The position numbers were made by a program, and so were the translations under genes. The notes under the pieces were generated by a model. The model was not told the origin of the DNA, made no database searches, and saw only the letters and a program-made list of their open reading frames with translations. Positions 27,581 through 39,968 of a stretch of 64,000 bases of DNA are shown here, one piece after another (the first letter of the stretch is position 1; each line of letters starts with the position of its first letter). The stretch is from Brachycybe producta (lineage: Eukaryota; Arthropoda; Diplopoda; Playtdesmida; Andrognathidae), in contig JAUPFP010000176.1 in assembly GCA_036925085.1 (NCBI GenBank), forward strand, positions 1 through 64,000, given 5' to 3'.

Positions 27581-27794
27581 AAAACTATGGAGGACATCAC
27601 TACAAGAAATAGAAATAGGTTCAGGGTACTAAGCAATAATATAGTGATATAATCTATGAAAAATATGAAAGCTAAGAATAAATACATGTTTTATGTAATA
27701 AATATAAAAGAAATTCTTTTGTGATTTTGAATTGCATTGTCATCATTTTTAATTTTAAGTTAAATAAAAATGTTGGTCTTCCTGCTATGGCCCA
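27581..27794. other. AT-rich non-coding stretch inside the Polinton
   Basis: No open frame, repeat or motif was recognised between the CCAAT repeats and the terminal tandem units. Confidence 0.5.
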
Positions 27795-28733
27795 GAAATG
27801 ACCACATCATAGTCTAAGAGAGATTGTAATGTGGTGTGGAAAATGTGTATTCTGTAAGAAAAAATGTAGTTAAAATTAAATATATATGTATATATTCAGA
27901 GTATGAAATAAAATTTCTTACTTTTTATATACAAAATGTTTAATTTATTCTATATACAGTCGTAAAAACAAGTTTTTTTATCATCTCAGCAGGTGGTATG
28001 AGAAAGTTTTAAACTTCTTTCTCTTTAACGAGAAGGAAAAAAAACTGGGTCAAAGCTTTTTCTCTCTGATGAAGCATTAAAATGGCTTTAAAACGAGTGG
28101 TGTAGAAATGACTCAATGATAGTCTATGGGTAGATTGTAATGGGGTGTGAAAATTGTGTATTCTATAAGAAAAAATGTAGTTAAAATCTGAATGTATATG
28201 TATATATTCAGAGTATGAAATAAAATTTCTTACCTTCTATATATAAAATGTTTTATTTATTCTATATACATTCGTGAAAACAAGTTTTTTATTATCTCAG
28301 CAGGTGGTTAAAGAAAGTTTCAAACTTCTATCTCTTTAATGAGAAGCAAAAAAAACTGGGTCAAAGTTTTTTCTCTCTGATGAAGCATTAAAATAGCTTT
28401 AAAACAAGTGGCGTAGAAATGACTCAATGATAGTCTATGGGAGATTGTATTGGGGTGTGGAAATTGTGTATTCTATAAGAAAAAATGTAGTTAAAATCTG
28501 AATGTATATGTATATATTCAGAGTATGAAATAAAATTTCTTACCTTCTATATATAAAATGTTTTATTTATTCTATATACATTCGTGAAAACAAGTTTTTT
28601 TATCATCTCAGCAGGTGGTTAAAGAAAGTTTCAAACTTCTTTTTAATGAGAAGCAAAAAAAAACTGGGTCAAAGTTTTTTCTCTCTGATGAAGCATTAAA
28701 ATGACTTTAAAACGGGTGGTGCAGAAATGACTC
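27795..28733. repeat. ~310-bp tandem array at the inner side of the right terminal repeat
   Basis: Three units start at about 27795, 28105 and 28415 (next start 28724), each beginning GAAATGAC and holding ATTCAGAGTATGAAAT, TTATTCTATATACA and AACTGGGTCAAAG. The last unit merges into the terminal repeat, so the inner part of the right repeat has been amplified. The left end has only one copy. Confidence 0.8.
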
Positions 28734-28833
28734 AATGAGAGTCTATGGGAGATTGGAATGCGGAGCTCGAAATGAGGTCACCATAGTAGTCTATGGAGAA
28801 AAGTGGTGCAGAAATGACTTTTCCTATACTACT
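28498..28833 (-). repeat. Polinton right terminal inverted repeat
   Basis: Inverse of 12728-13067. The last bases are TTTTCCTATACTACT. The outer ~118 bp match with one difference; the inner part matches with gaps. The same internal GTGGTGCAGAAATGAC sub-repeat occurs twice (near 28717 and 28803). Confidence 0.9.
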
Positions 28834-28839
28834 GTCATA
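28834..28839. repeat. Polinton target-site duplication, right (GTCATA)
   Basis: Identical to 12722-12727 and directly after CCTATACTACT. Confidence 0.95.
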
Positions 28840-30084
28840 CTGTGACTCATAAAGGTCGTGTTTTACTCATTCAGTTAAAAAAATTATGGGCTCTCACTGT
28901 CCGCCATGTTGTTTCGAGGCTAAATTTGTTTAAATACAGGAAGTGAAGTATTTAACCATGCAATAATGTGGTTAAAACCACATTGTGTTAACTAGATTGT
29001 TCAGAAATGTTGTCCATGGTTAATGTAACCACATTCATTTGCACTAGAAAATTAACTGTGGTTAACTTTTTAACTGCATTTAATTTTTTGTTGCCCAAGA
29101 GGCAATTAGAAATCGACCAACATTAATTTTTTTTTTCAATAAAAAAACACTGGTAGTTACTGCTAGTAAACCTGATAGTAACCATACATCTAGCCTCTAA
29201 CCAGCCTTTTTGATTAGAAACAGCATACTTGCAGTTGCTCTAATGATGACGATTAGGCCTACTTCACATCTCTTTGCACTAATTGGGACACAATTGATAT
29301 TGCATAAAAATCCGTGCCCTAACTTATAAAGCAGCAAATGAATTATAATTTTGCAAGTGCTGCCTACTAGCGGCCATCACTGATGTTATAATTAACACAC
29401 TTTGTGATTGTAACTTTTTTCTAGTTTGCAGTTCCCGCTAGCACTTTTAAAATAAAACTAAGCGTCAAGCTTAATCCTCCGTAAAAAAAAAGATAATCAT
29501 TAAAGTTCATTCAAGCATCAAGCACTCCCTCTGTACGTGGGGGCAGGGGGAGAGAGAGAGAATGAGAAAGAGAGAATGAGAGAGAGAGAGAATGAGAGAG
29601 AGATAGAAAGAGAGAAGGAAAAATGTGAATTTTGTACAATTCCTTCCTATTTAATGTACAAAACCACTTATACCGTAGTCATTCTGCAAATTGACTGAAT
29701 GCCTAAAGCAGTAAAATCCAGCTACACTAGGAGCTTGTTGTTTTTACTCATTATGCACAATGCCTAATATATGCTGGCAAACTTGAAATTTTAATATCAA
29801 AATGTTACTTTGATAATCAATGTTTCACATTTAACATTGACTTGTGGTATGCAAATGCACCTCACACATAAATGTTCACTTGTTTGTTATTCGAAAAAAA
29901 CAAACAAATCTCCGCAATTAGAAAACCAAATTGTATATTTTATAATATTATATGATTATGATGGATTGTAAAAAAGACACAGGCGACACCTATGAATTAT
30001 GATTAAAAATAAGTTTTTCATGACAAATATTGCGTAAAAAATCGAATTTTCCAAGCTTACAATGTAGAAGAATCTCTTATTTAC

Positions 30085-30640
30085 TTTTTAGAAATAATTT
30101 CAAGAAGAAATTAAAGAATATGCTAGAAACTAGAATAGTAAAGAATGACCTAAAGATATTTTTATCATAGCATCTTTTCAAAGTAAACTTTTTATCGAAG
30201 TTTTAAATTAATTGATTTCCTATTTTTAATTGATTTCTTATTTTTAGAAACAACTTCAAGAAGAAATTAAAGAATATGCTAAAAACTAGAATAGTAAAGA
30301 ATGTCCTAAAGATATGTTTATAATAGCATCTTTTCAAAGTAAACTTTTTATCGAAATTTGAAATTGATTGATTTCTTATTTTTTAGAAACAACTTCAAGA
30401 AGAAATTAAAGAATATGCTAAAAACTAGAATAGTAAAGAATGTCCTAAAGATATGTTTATAATAGCATCTTTTCAAAGTAAACTTTTTATCGAAATTTGA
30501 AATTGATTGATTTCTTATTTTTTAGAAACAACTTCAAGAAGAAATTAAAGAATATACTAAAAACTAGAATAGTAAAGAATGACCTAAAGATATATTTATG
30601 AGAGTTATCTTTAAAAAGTAATTTTTTTATCGAAGTTTGA
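30085..30640. repeat. tandem repeat, 139-156-bp units
   Basis: CAAGAAGAAATTAAAGAATA recurs at 30101, 30257, 30396 and 30535. Each unit includes AAACTAGAATAGTAAAGAATG and CATCTTTTCAAAGTAAAC. Outer units diverge. The units contain the TAGAAACTAGAA motif dispersed through the window. Confidence 0.85.
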
Positions 30641-31636
30641 AATTATTGATTTATTTTTTAAAAAAAAAATAATTTACTGTATGTTGAAAACTAGAACGGT
30701 AACGAATGAGCTAAAGCAATTTTCACGTTGATATATTTCAAAATAATTTTTTTTTATCGAAGTTTATGTCTAAAATTATTCACGTTTTTTTCTATTGCAA
30801 GAACGACATTCAAAAATTATTAAAAACTAGAATAGTAAGGTAAATGAAAAAGTAGTTTTCACAGTGATATTTGGAGGTAAACATCTTTTATCTAAATTTA
30901 GTAGAAACTAGAATAGTAACCCTTTTATCCTTCTATCATATTTGTTATCTTTCAAAATGAACTTTTTAAAAACAATAATTTTAAAATATCGTCAATGCAT
31001 CATCATCATCATCATCATCAGCTTGAAATTGTGTAAACGTTCAAACTAATATAAAGAAACTTATTTTAAAAAAATATCACCTATAAGAAAAATACCCTTC
31101 TAGTTTCTAAAACACGTTTCTCATAACTTTTTTCTCGTAAAAGACGGGGGAACAAAAATTCAATCTTCTATAACATTTGAATTTCTTGATTTCTATACAT
31201 GTCAACGGAAAGTATATTTCAAAATAAACCTTTTTTTTTTTACAGAAATTCTCGAAATTGATTAACAAAAAAAAAAGTTTGACATTTTTCAAACTGCTAT
31301 AAAATGTTTTCTTTTCAAATTGTTGCATCAGTCAGTCATGAAAAAAAAAATTACTTTTAGCTTATTCATTTTACTATTCTAGTTTCTAACGCACTTTTTT
31401 AAAAAAAAAATTGCTTCTAAAATGCTGGGTAATCAACTTTTTTTTTTTCTTTTCTAAATTCATATCTTAATGTTTTTCAATCGTAGAATAATAACTTGTA
31501 TAAATAATTTCAACCTCCCCCCACCCCCCCCCCCCCCAAAAAAAATGTGACAACCATTCAAAAGTAGGAAAAATCAAAAGAGTAGAAAGAGTTTTACTTA
31601 AAATATATTCATCTCTTTCTCATACAAGAAACGAAT

Positions 31637-31708
<72 letters not shown>

Positions 31709-33145
31709 CTGAGAGAGAGAGAAAAAAAATTGCTTAAGCAATTTCATGCATCGTTGAATGAATATCATCAAACAAGAGAAGAACTCTTTTTTTTTTTTAA
31801 TATTAACATTTGAAACCTGTTTTGAGCAACAACAAAACATTTTCTTTCCAAACAGAACTAAAAAGTAGAAAGAACGAAAAAATTTACAATGTCAAAAAGC
31901 TCTAAAATATATATATATATTTTTTTTTTAGTTTTACTGTTATTACAGGGTGTCAAACCAAAAATATAATGTAGGCCTAAATGTAAACTGGCAACGATCG
32001 GATTTTAATCCCAAAATTAAGTTACAAGATTTCTCAAATTGTGGGCCCCAAATGACAAATTGCAAAATAAACATTTTCCAATTCAATTCAACCAGGTACA
32101 CCTGCAATCAGCTCGAGAGCCATGTGGCAGGGGGGGAGGGGGAACAATTCCCAATCACAAATGGTTGTCACTGAGACGAGGCATAGACATCATCGTCAAA
32201 TTGAACTCGTCCTAAAACAGAACTTTGTGCTGGAAGAGTAGTCCATAGTCTAAATGACATTTGGAAAGAAAGACCACAAATATGGCATCACTTCTAGCTC
32301 CGATTTCTCTAAAAGCCTTTGGATGGCCATTTGCAGATATACGGGGGTTTCTAGTAAGAATTCCATTTAACAATGATCTGTTGGTCTGGAACTAGCAAAC
32401 GTTCAAGAAGGCTTTGTTCAGCTCTACGGTTTGCTAGTGATTCCCACTAAAGTTCATCTAGCAATGAGGGTCACACTGTCAAGAGTACATGTATTTTACC
32501 TTTAACGAATCTTGCAGCCCTGCACTGTACCTTTTCTAGTTCATATGTTAGGTTAGCTCGATAAGGATTCCAAATTGGAGAGCAATATTCTAATAGAGGT
32601 CTGTGACAAGAGTAAAATAACAGACTTCTTTTACATTTTCTTTACAATTTTTAAAAGCCCGCTGTACGAAACCGCAAAATTTGATTTGCTTTGCTCAGCT
32701 TCATCATCATTAGAGCATATGCATATATACTCTTTCTAATGAAAAAGGCTGGTTAGAGGCTAGATGTCTGGTTACTATCAGTTTTCAATTAGAAATTTCT
32801 AACCTCTAACCAGTGTTTTTGGTTGATAAAAAAAAAACAATTGTTGGTTTATCTAAACGGGATTGGTTATTTCACAATTAGCTCTTCGGCCGCAGATTGA
32901 GAAACATTTGCTTCACATTTGCATAAAAAGACGAGTCCAAGTCATAAGAGACATATCTAATTAGTGTCAATTTGAACAAAAAGCACATTCTTAGATTTTT
33001 TTATTATAATTTTAAAAAAGAATTTGAAAGTGGGATAAAAAAAAGTAGAAGAGTAAAGGAAGAAAGAGGATAGAAGTATTTTCATCTTGGTATCTTTTAA
33101 AATAAACTTTTTATGTTTTCATTTCCATTTCTGTTTTCTGCTTTA

Positions 33146-33529
33146 AGCCTGGAACACAGACGCGGAATTCCGCCAAGGAAAAAGAAAATAGGAAAAGGAA
33201 AAAAAAGCCATTTTCTTTTTCTGTATCTCTGTTGTTCACATATAGAAACAGAGGAAAGTTGTGGGCACCCTCTATTGAGAGCAAGAAAAGAAACATTATA
33301 TTTAGATCTATTCCCAAAATGGATTCCAATTTGTTTTGTTTTTTTGTCAAGTCACGTCATGCTTCTTTCTGATTGGTGGGAATTTGAACGGAATATTTTG
33401 AGAACGGAAAAAGTTGAGCTTAGTTCAACTTATTTTTAATGAATTTTCCATTCACTTTTTATGAAAAATTGTCTCATTTAAATAATCTGTTATTATTTTC
33501 TGAGCGGAATTCCGCGTGTGTTCCAGGCT
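33146..33529. mobile_element. Harbinger-like MITE with TTA duplication
   Basis: Inverted ends AGCCTGGAACACA..GCGGAATTCCGC and its complement ending TTCCAGGCT, flanked by TTA at 33143-33145 and 33530-33532. A 3-bp TWA duplication fits PIF/Harbinger. No transposase. Confidence 0.6.
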
Positions 33530-34202
33530 TTATGCTTTGCTACGCGGAATTCCATTTTATCAGCTAACCCTATCCTAATCCTTGAAGTGTTTCTGTTTTA
33601 ATGTAATAAGAACCCACTTGAAAGGCGATAAAAAAAGCATAAATTTAACTGAAACTTTAATGTATTCTGTTATATTTTCATTTCCATTTCTATTTATTCT
33701 CTCCGCTTCTATGAATGTGTGATCCAGGCCTAGTAATTATATTTCGTATTCATTAGAACACACTCTGTATATATTTTTCACAGTTGTTAAATCTGTTGCT
33801 GTCAAGACGTTTTGTTATTATTATTACTTTTGTATAATATCATATGGCAAACACAAACATACACACAAAAAAAAAAGATAAACAGAAAAATTAATTGCAG
33901 AATAAAGCAGAAACTCAAATGAAAAAAAAAAAAGTGAAATTAAATGTCACTTTTCTATTTTTCTTCTTTCTTTCATTTTTGTCAATCTGTCAAAAGAAAA
34001 AGGACTAAAATTCGGTTGACTTACGATTAATTAAGGATTTATTTTAATTTCGTCGTTTCTTATATTAATATTTGTCATAAAGATTTGTCTTTTTTTTTCT
34101 CTCTTTCTTTCTTTCTATCATATTCTTAAAATATTAAATTCTCGTTTGTTTGTTTGTTTAATAAGTTATTTTTTTTATTAATTGATATTATATTTTTGAC
34201 AG

Positions 34203-34271
34203 AATCTCTATCACAGGATTTGGAAATGGATAGAGGAGCAACTAGAACAGAAACAGATAGAAAAATACAAG
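34203..34271 (+). CDS. dac: Dachshund homolog, C-terminal exon (internal)
   Basis: A 69-bp exon between acceptor TTTTTGACAG and donor GTTAGA, phase 1 at both ends, so it joins in frame to 886-1026. It reads ESLSQDLEMDRGATRTETDR then KIQ. It continues the DACH C-terminal conserved block: in this family the LN of the previous exon is followed by a D/E-S-L-x-x-[ED]-[IL]-E-x-D-R run and ends with an IQ before the last exon. Together the exons support one gene on the + strand with a 33-kb intron holding the Polinton. Confidence 0.85.
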
Positions 34272-34519
34272 GTTAGAAAAATGAATAATTAATAATACAT
34301 ATTATTGATCATTTCATTTCTCTAGAAATGTATAAAATATATCGTAATAATTAATTCAAGTAAAAAAAAAAAACGAAAGATATTTAAATAAGATATGTTT
34401 TTTTGTTTTGTTTATTGTAAAACCTTATTTAATTAATTTCTGTGTTGATTGGATAAGAGAAGGAAAAACACATGCACACACAACATGGAAAATACACGTA
34501 GACAAAAAAGGCCACTAAT

Positions 34520-35630
34520 ATAAAATTAACACACACGTAAACACGCACAAAAGAAAACATAGAAAACACACACACACAAATAAACAAAAAAAGATAATAC
34601 CCACACGCACGCACGCACGCACACACAATGAAAAGGTAATACGCATGCACAGAAGAAAAAAATAGAACACGCACACATGCACGTACAAGATAGAACACGC
34701 CCGCATGCACGCACAAAAGAAAATACAGAACATGAACGCATGCACGCACAGAAGAAAATATAGAACACGCATGCACGCACAGTAGTAAAGACAGAACACG
34801 CACGCACAAAAGAAAAGGTAAAACACGAACGCACACACACAAAAAAAGACAGAACATGCCCGCATGCACGCACAAAAGAAAAGACAGAACACGAACGCAT
34901 GCACGCACAGAAGAAAAGGTAAAACAAGAACGCACACACAAAAGAAAAGATAGAACACGCACGCATGCACCTACAAGATAGAACACACACGCAATCACGC
35001 ACAAAAGACAGAACATGCACACATGCACAAAAAAGATAGGATACGCATGCACGCACAAAAGAAAAAAATAGAACACGCATGTACGCACAGAAGAAAAGAT
35101 AGAACACGAACGCACGCACAAAATTAAAGATTAGAACGAACACGCATGCATACACACAAAAAAAGATCACACATTACAACGGAAAAGATAGAAATTACAC
35201 AAACACGCAGCCAGACACACAAAAGAAAAGACAAACCACGCAAATGCACACGCAACAGGAAAGACAGTACATACACAAAAGGAAAAATAGTACACACACA
35301 AGAAAATATAGTAAAAAAAAAAAGACGCTCACACATAAAGACAAAGACACGCACGCACGCAAGAAAAGAAAATGTAGAACACACACAAGTACGCACAAAA
35401 AAGGTAAATTGCACACGCACACAAAAACAGATACATGACACATGCACGCGCGCGCACACACACACGCACAAAAGAAATGATAGTAAAACACGAACACACA
35501 AAGGAAAAGAAACAATTGAACACACGCACGCGCAAAAGGAAAGTTAGAACACACACACACATGAAAAATACATTCGACAATATAAATACACACGCACTAA
35601 CGTATAGATAACACACACATACGGAGAGAA
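34520..35630. repeat. CACG/CACA-rich degenerate minisatellite
   Basis: A 1.1-kb run of units like CGCACGCATGCACGCACAAAAG followed by AAA(G)ATAGAACA. The minus strand reads Cys/Phe/Val-rich long open frames in all three frames; these come from the repeat and are not genes. Confidence 0.9.
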
Positions 35631-35737
35631 AGACAGAAAGAAAGAAAAGAGATTAATTTAGTTCTGTAAACAAGATTCAAATTTAATAAATCAGACCCAT
35701 AGCAAAAGTCAACAAGAGTCAATCAAACAAACATAAT

Positions 35738-35738
<1 letters not shown>

Positions 35739-35813
<75 letters not shown>
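35739..35813. repeat. (GA)n microsatellite
   Basis: An uninterrupted run of about 36 GA units. Confidence 0.98.
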
Positions 35814-35816
<3 letters not shown>

Positions 35817-36159
35817 TAATAAGTTTTATTTATAGGCAAAATGTAAACATGACAACTAATAATAACACATGTAGATGACAATACATAATGTACATTTGCA
35901 TATGTACATACACACACATGTATCAACGGTATAATAAAAGTTATTAATATTTGAAACTTTTCAGTTTATTTATGCAACGCAGGCAAACAAAAATAAAAAA
36001 AAACCTCTCCTCTCCCTATTATTATATCAGCTGTAGTATTATTATTAAAAATAATAATAACTTAGGGTTAAAAAAACAAGGGCTGCATCTATCTCACACG
36101 ATTCCATCTCACGCGACAACGTGGGTTGGAGGTAGAGGCTAGCTAGTTATTTGGTGAGT

Positions 36160-37075
36160 TGAGTTGACACCTAATCTCTCTCCTATCCATTTTTATTATC
36201 TCAATCCACATCTATTCCCTTTATCTCACCTCACTATCTCTTAATCTTATCTCATTTCACTATCGGTATCTCTTCATCTGATCTCATCTCAACTATTTTT
36301 TTTTGCACTTTCTTAATTATCTTTTAACTGTCTTTCATCTCTTATCTCTCTTCCTCTCAATCTCTTGGCTTTATCTCTCCCTGTCTCCATCTCTTCTTCA
36401 GTCTCTTCTATCTCTTTATCCATCTCTTCTTCAGTCTCTCATCTATCTCTTTATCCATCTCAGCCCTTATCTAGCTTTATCTTTTCTCTAACTATCTCAA
36501 TCTTGTTTCTTTGTATCTCATGATGTACCTGTATTTCTCTTATCTCATTTCACCTCATCTTTTATCTCATCTTAATCTTTATTTTAATTTATATCTCAGA
36601 TTCGTCCGTATTCCTCTATCTCATTTCACCTCTTCATTTATCTCATTACTTCTTGCGTCTTCTAAATTCCACCCTGTCTTAAACTTTTTTCTCTATATAT
36701 CTCAGTTTCAAATGCATTCATCTATCTCATCTTTTTTCTTGCTTTATCTCATCTTCACCTATCTTACTCTTTACCATATGTTATCTTATTCTTCTATTTC
36801 TATCTAACTCTTTGTATATCAGATTCACTTTACTCCTTCATCTCATCTCATATTTTTTTCTATCTCATTTCAATTTCTCTTATTCTTTTCCTCATTTTTA
36901 TCTCTCTTCATTACCTCCTACCTCTTTTTCAATCTCATCTCATATTCATCTCTAGATGAATATCGATTCTTATCTAATTCATCTATCGCACTCTCTATCA
37001 GCCATCTATCTCTCTCCCTTCTATCTCTCTCATCCTTAGTCTTTCTAATAGTTTTCATCTCTCTGAAAGGTCACA
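36160..37075. repeat. degenerate TATCTC-rich region
   Basis: About 900 bp dominated by ATCTC, TCATCTC and TATCTCTT on the + strand. It gives spurious Leu/Ser-rich frames. Confidence 0.85.
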
Positions 37076-37756
37076 CTCTTCAATGAGAATGAGAGAGAGA
37101 GAGAGAGAAAAAACAGGTCATAAAAATGAAGTTTCATCTCATCTTTTAACATCAATTCATATTACTATCATTGATAATGACAATATATCGTGTGCAATTT
37201 AAATTAATACGTGAGCAACACATCAGTTTTTTTTTTCTCGGCCATTGTATATTTGGAACTATTGTTTGAAAATGGGATTAATGGAGGGGAGGGGGGGGGA
37301 GGGGGAGGGAGTGAAGAAGAACCAAAATGGCGCCCAAACCAACTCCCAAATGAAATACAATAAAATAATGCATTAAGAGAGATATAGACCAAAAAAAAGA
37401 GGAGGGGGGTAAGATTAAACAATGCAGAAAAAAAGATGATGTTGTCCCACATTAAAAGTCACGATGTTGTGACAAATTACTTTCATTCATTCATTCATTG
37501 TATTGTTTCATTATACAGAGTGTCTCAAAAAAATTAACATCTCCCCGATATAGGCCTACTAAACGAAGTAGAAAGACAAAATGCAGATTAAATTGTTTAA
37601 AATTAAATATTATGAATGTGGTTAAAGAAAATTAAGCAAATTTACAAAGAGCCTCTTGTGCAGAAGGATTTTTTTTTTGCAAATTTTGTATCGTTTAAAA
37701 TTAAACATATCACTGAAATTATAAATGTTAAACAATTCAAATTTCAAGTTGACTGT

Positions 37757-38630
37757 TAGGTATGAAAAATATCAAAAGCAAGTGTTTCTCAATTTGTGGC
37801 CCAAGTCCCAATTGCCAAGTAATCATCATCATTAGAGAGCAATTGCAATTGTTTTCTTCTAATGAAAAAGGCTGGTTAGAGGCTAGATGCATGACATTCG
37901 ATTTTGCGTTCGAATGGTCAATGATCAATGTGCTCTGCAATTCACATCAATTCACGCAAGTGGCTGCGTTCTAAGTGATCTACCATCTGGAGTTGTATAT
38001 TATTGCCCGTGCCCAGTGGGACTTTGCGAGATTACTGCTTTGTCGACTTTATTCTCCACATGTCGACATTCAATCTCGACATTTCGACTTTATTCTCGAC
38101 AAGTCGACTTTTAATCTTTATTCGGCCATGGTAATTAAGCCATGTTGCGTGCTCCATACTCTTAATAATTAAATTACTGCAAACGCCATCTTGTAGCAGA
38201 AATAATTTAATTATAAAGAGTATGGGGTGCCCAACATGGCATAATTAACATGGCCGAACAAAAGAGAGTCAAAGTCAACATGTCGAGAATAAAGTCAAAA
38301 TTGAATGTCGACATGTGGAGAATAAAGTCGACAAAGCAGTAATCACGCAAAGTCTCACTGGGCACGGGCAATAATATACAACTCTGGACGGTAGATCATG
38401 CAGAACGCAGCCACTTGCGTGAATTGATGTGAATTGCAGAACACAATGATCACTGACCATTCGAACGCAAAATCGACATGTCGAGAATATAACCATGCAT
38501 CTAGCCTCTAACAAGCCTTTTTCATTAGAAGAAAACAATTGCAATTGCTCTCTAATGATGATGATTACTTGGCAATTGGGACTTGGGCCACAGAATGAGA
38601 AACACTTGCTTTGATATTTTTTATACCTAA
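37757..38630. mobile_element. 870-bp foldback element
   Basis: Arms of about 370 bp (37757-38130 and 38275-38630) are near-perfect inverse copies, starting TAGGTATGAAAAATATCAAA and ending in its complement. The arms contain GTGCCCAGTGGGAC-like, GTCGACTTTATTC and GGCTAGATGCATG segments. The spacer holds a ATTAAGCCATGTTGCG / CAACATGGCATAATTAA pair related to the TACGGAGCCCTG family. No coding capacity. Confidence 0.8.
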
Positions 38631-38635
38631 TACCT

Positions 38636-38935
38636 TGTACACACATGAGTTAAATGAATTCAAATTAAACGTGTTTAGGTGAATTATACGGAATCCATTT
38701 AAGGACATGAACCAAATAAAAATTGACTATATTATTAATATTTTAAATTGAAAATTAATATTTTAAATTGAAAATACTAAATCAATATTTTATCAATAGT
38801 TTATTATATTTAAGTATTAACTCAATATTTTCAGATTATTAACTGATTAAATTGAATTCGATATATTTGTTTGTCCTTCACAGGGCTCTGTAGAACACGT
38901 TTATTTAAATGCAATAAAATTATCAGGTGTGTAAT
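38636..38935. mobile_element. AT-rich element, copy 1 (inverse of 48538-48827)
   Basis: ACACATGAGTTAAATGAATT ... GGGCTCTGTAGAACACG ... TCAGGTGTGTA. The inverse lies about 10 kb to the right with the same order of segments. Type not determined. Confidence 0.6.
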
Positions 38936-39351
38936 AGGTATTACAATCAACTTGAAATTTTAATTATTTAACATTTACAATTTCAGCGATATGTTTAATT
39001 TTAAACGATTTAGTTTATATGGCTTTTTGTTCAGAGACATACTGTATAATATAATATTATATGCAAAAATTGAAGACTTTTTAGAGGATTTTGGGCGGTT
39101 TTCCTACAGAGTAGGTGGAGTAGTTAGTTAGGATGTGATCTCTCCCTGCTAAAAATTTATATATTTATGACTTTTTGTTTTTGTTTGTCAGTTATACTGT
39201 GGAACAGACACACTGAGAAAAAAAAAAAGGTTGGGTTTTTGATTGTTATATATAGGTTACTGTCCATCTGCAGAATCAGGCATTCTGCAAAACAACCAAC
39301 CTGCAAAATTTAATACATTTTAGGTGTTGAATTTCGCACATTCTACTAGCG

Positions 39352-39555
39352 CAGGCAATTAGAAATCGGGACAAACAGGAGTTGGCTCCGCCCTTTTTAT
39401 GACGACTGGCAACTTGTAATTGGTTGGTTATGTAGTCTGACGTCACATTCTCCGCCCTTTTCAACGTCAAACCACACAACAAATCAATTAGAAGTTGTCA
39501 GTCGTCATAAAAAGGGCGGAGCCAACGTCTGTTTGTCCCGATTTCTAATTGCCTG
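39352..39555. mobile_element. palindromic MITE, GC-box family
   Basis: CAGGCAATTAGAAATCGGG ... CCCGATTTCTAATTGCCTG, with GGCTCCGCCCTTTTTATGAC arms and a central TGACGTCA. Confidence 0.8.
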
Positions 39556-39968
39556 TTTCACTAGCAGGGTTGGATCTTTTGCAGATTGCCTAGGCAATCT
39601 GCAGACTGACTGATTCTGCAGATTGACAAGCAACATATATATTATTATTATCATGTGTTTTGCATTTAATATATAAATGTGTGACGTCATTGTTAGAACC
39701 AACAAAGGCGTAGTCCAACTAGATACATTTGGTCACAAATTGTATATTGTATATTATTTGTATGGATATTAACACTTTCCAGAGAGAGGAAAAAAAACGA
39801 ACTTAATTTTAGTTGGAATTGTTGTTGTTGTTGTTATTGTTATTGTTGTTGCATATACATTAAATGCAGAGCTGATGAAAACAATTCATGTAACTAATGA
39901 CACAAGCGATACAATGAAATGCATTTCATTATCATCCAACTTATCGCTTCCATGTTAGGTGTAATAAT

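Larger units (their letters stand above)
12728..28833. mobile_element. complete Polinton/Maverick (adintovirus-like) element
   Basis: A 16.1-kb element bounded by 6-bp direct repeats GTCATA and by inverted repeats starting AGTAGTATAGG and ending CCTATACTACT, i.e. AG...CT termini. It encodes protein-primed DNA polymerase B, a retrovirus-type integrase with chromodomain, an A32/FtsK-like ATPase, an adenain-like protease, a major capsid protein and a penton-like protein. That is the full Polinton set with virion genes, plus accessory genes for a Bcl-2-like, a RING, a nuclease-like, a PC4-like and a dUTPase protein. The hallmark frames have no stops or frameshifts that I can see. The outer ~120 bp of the two ends differ by a single base (ACATT against GCATT). 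It lies in the dac intron, rightward genes in sense with dac. Whether it is mobile or forms virions cannot be told from sequence. Confidence 0.97.
28840..34202. other. dac intron, right of the Polinton
   Basis: No gene is supported. It holds GGTTAAAACC motifs (28955-29080), a degenerate GGGCTCGGAT-family fragment (29160-29320), GA repeats (29550-29610), the 139-156-bp tandem repeats (30085-30640) followed by diverged copies of the same TAGAAACTAGAATAG theme to about 30920, and C and GA runs at 31520 and 31630. A GGGCTCGGAT-family copy lies at about 32717-32942 and a Harbinger-like MITE at 33146-33529. Confidence 0.6.

Noticed and set aside
30085-30640. Regular repeats considered as a CRISPR-like array
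   Set aside because: Units are 139-156 bp and similar throughout, with no short repeat/unique spacer structure; the host is eukaryotic.
34429-35616. Several long minus-strand and plus-strand open frames (Cys/Phe/Val- or Lys/Thr/His-rich)
   Set aside because: They translate a CACG/CACA minisatellite in every frame; no domain and no start context.
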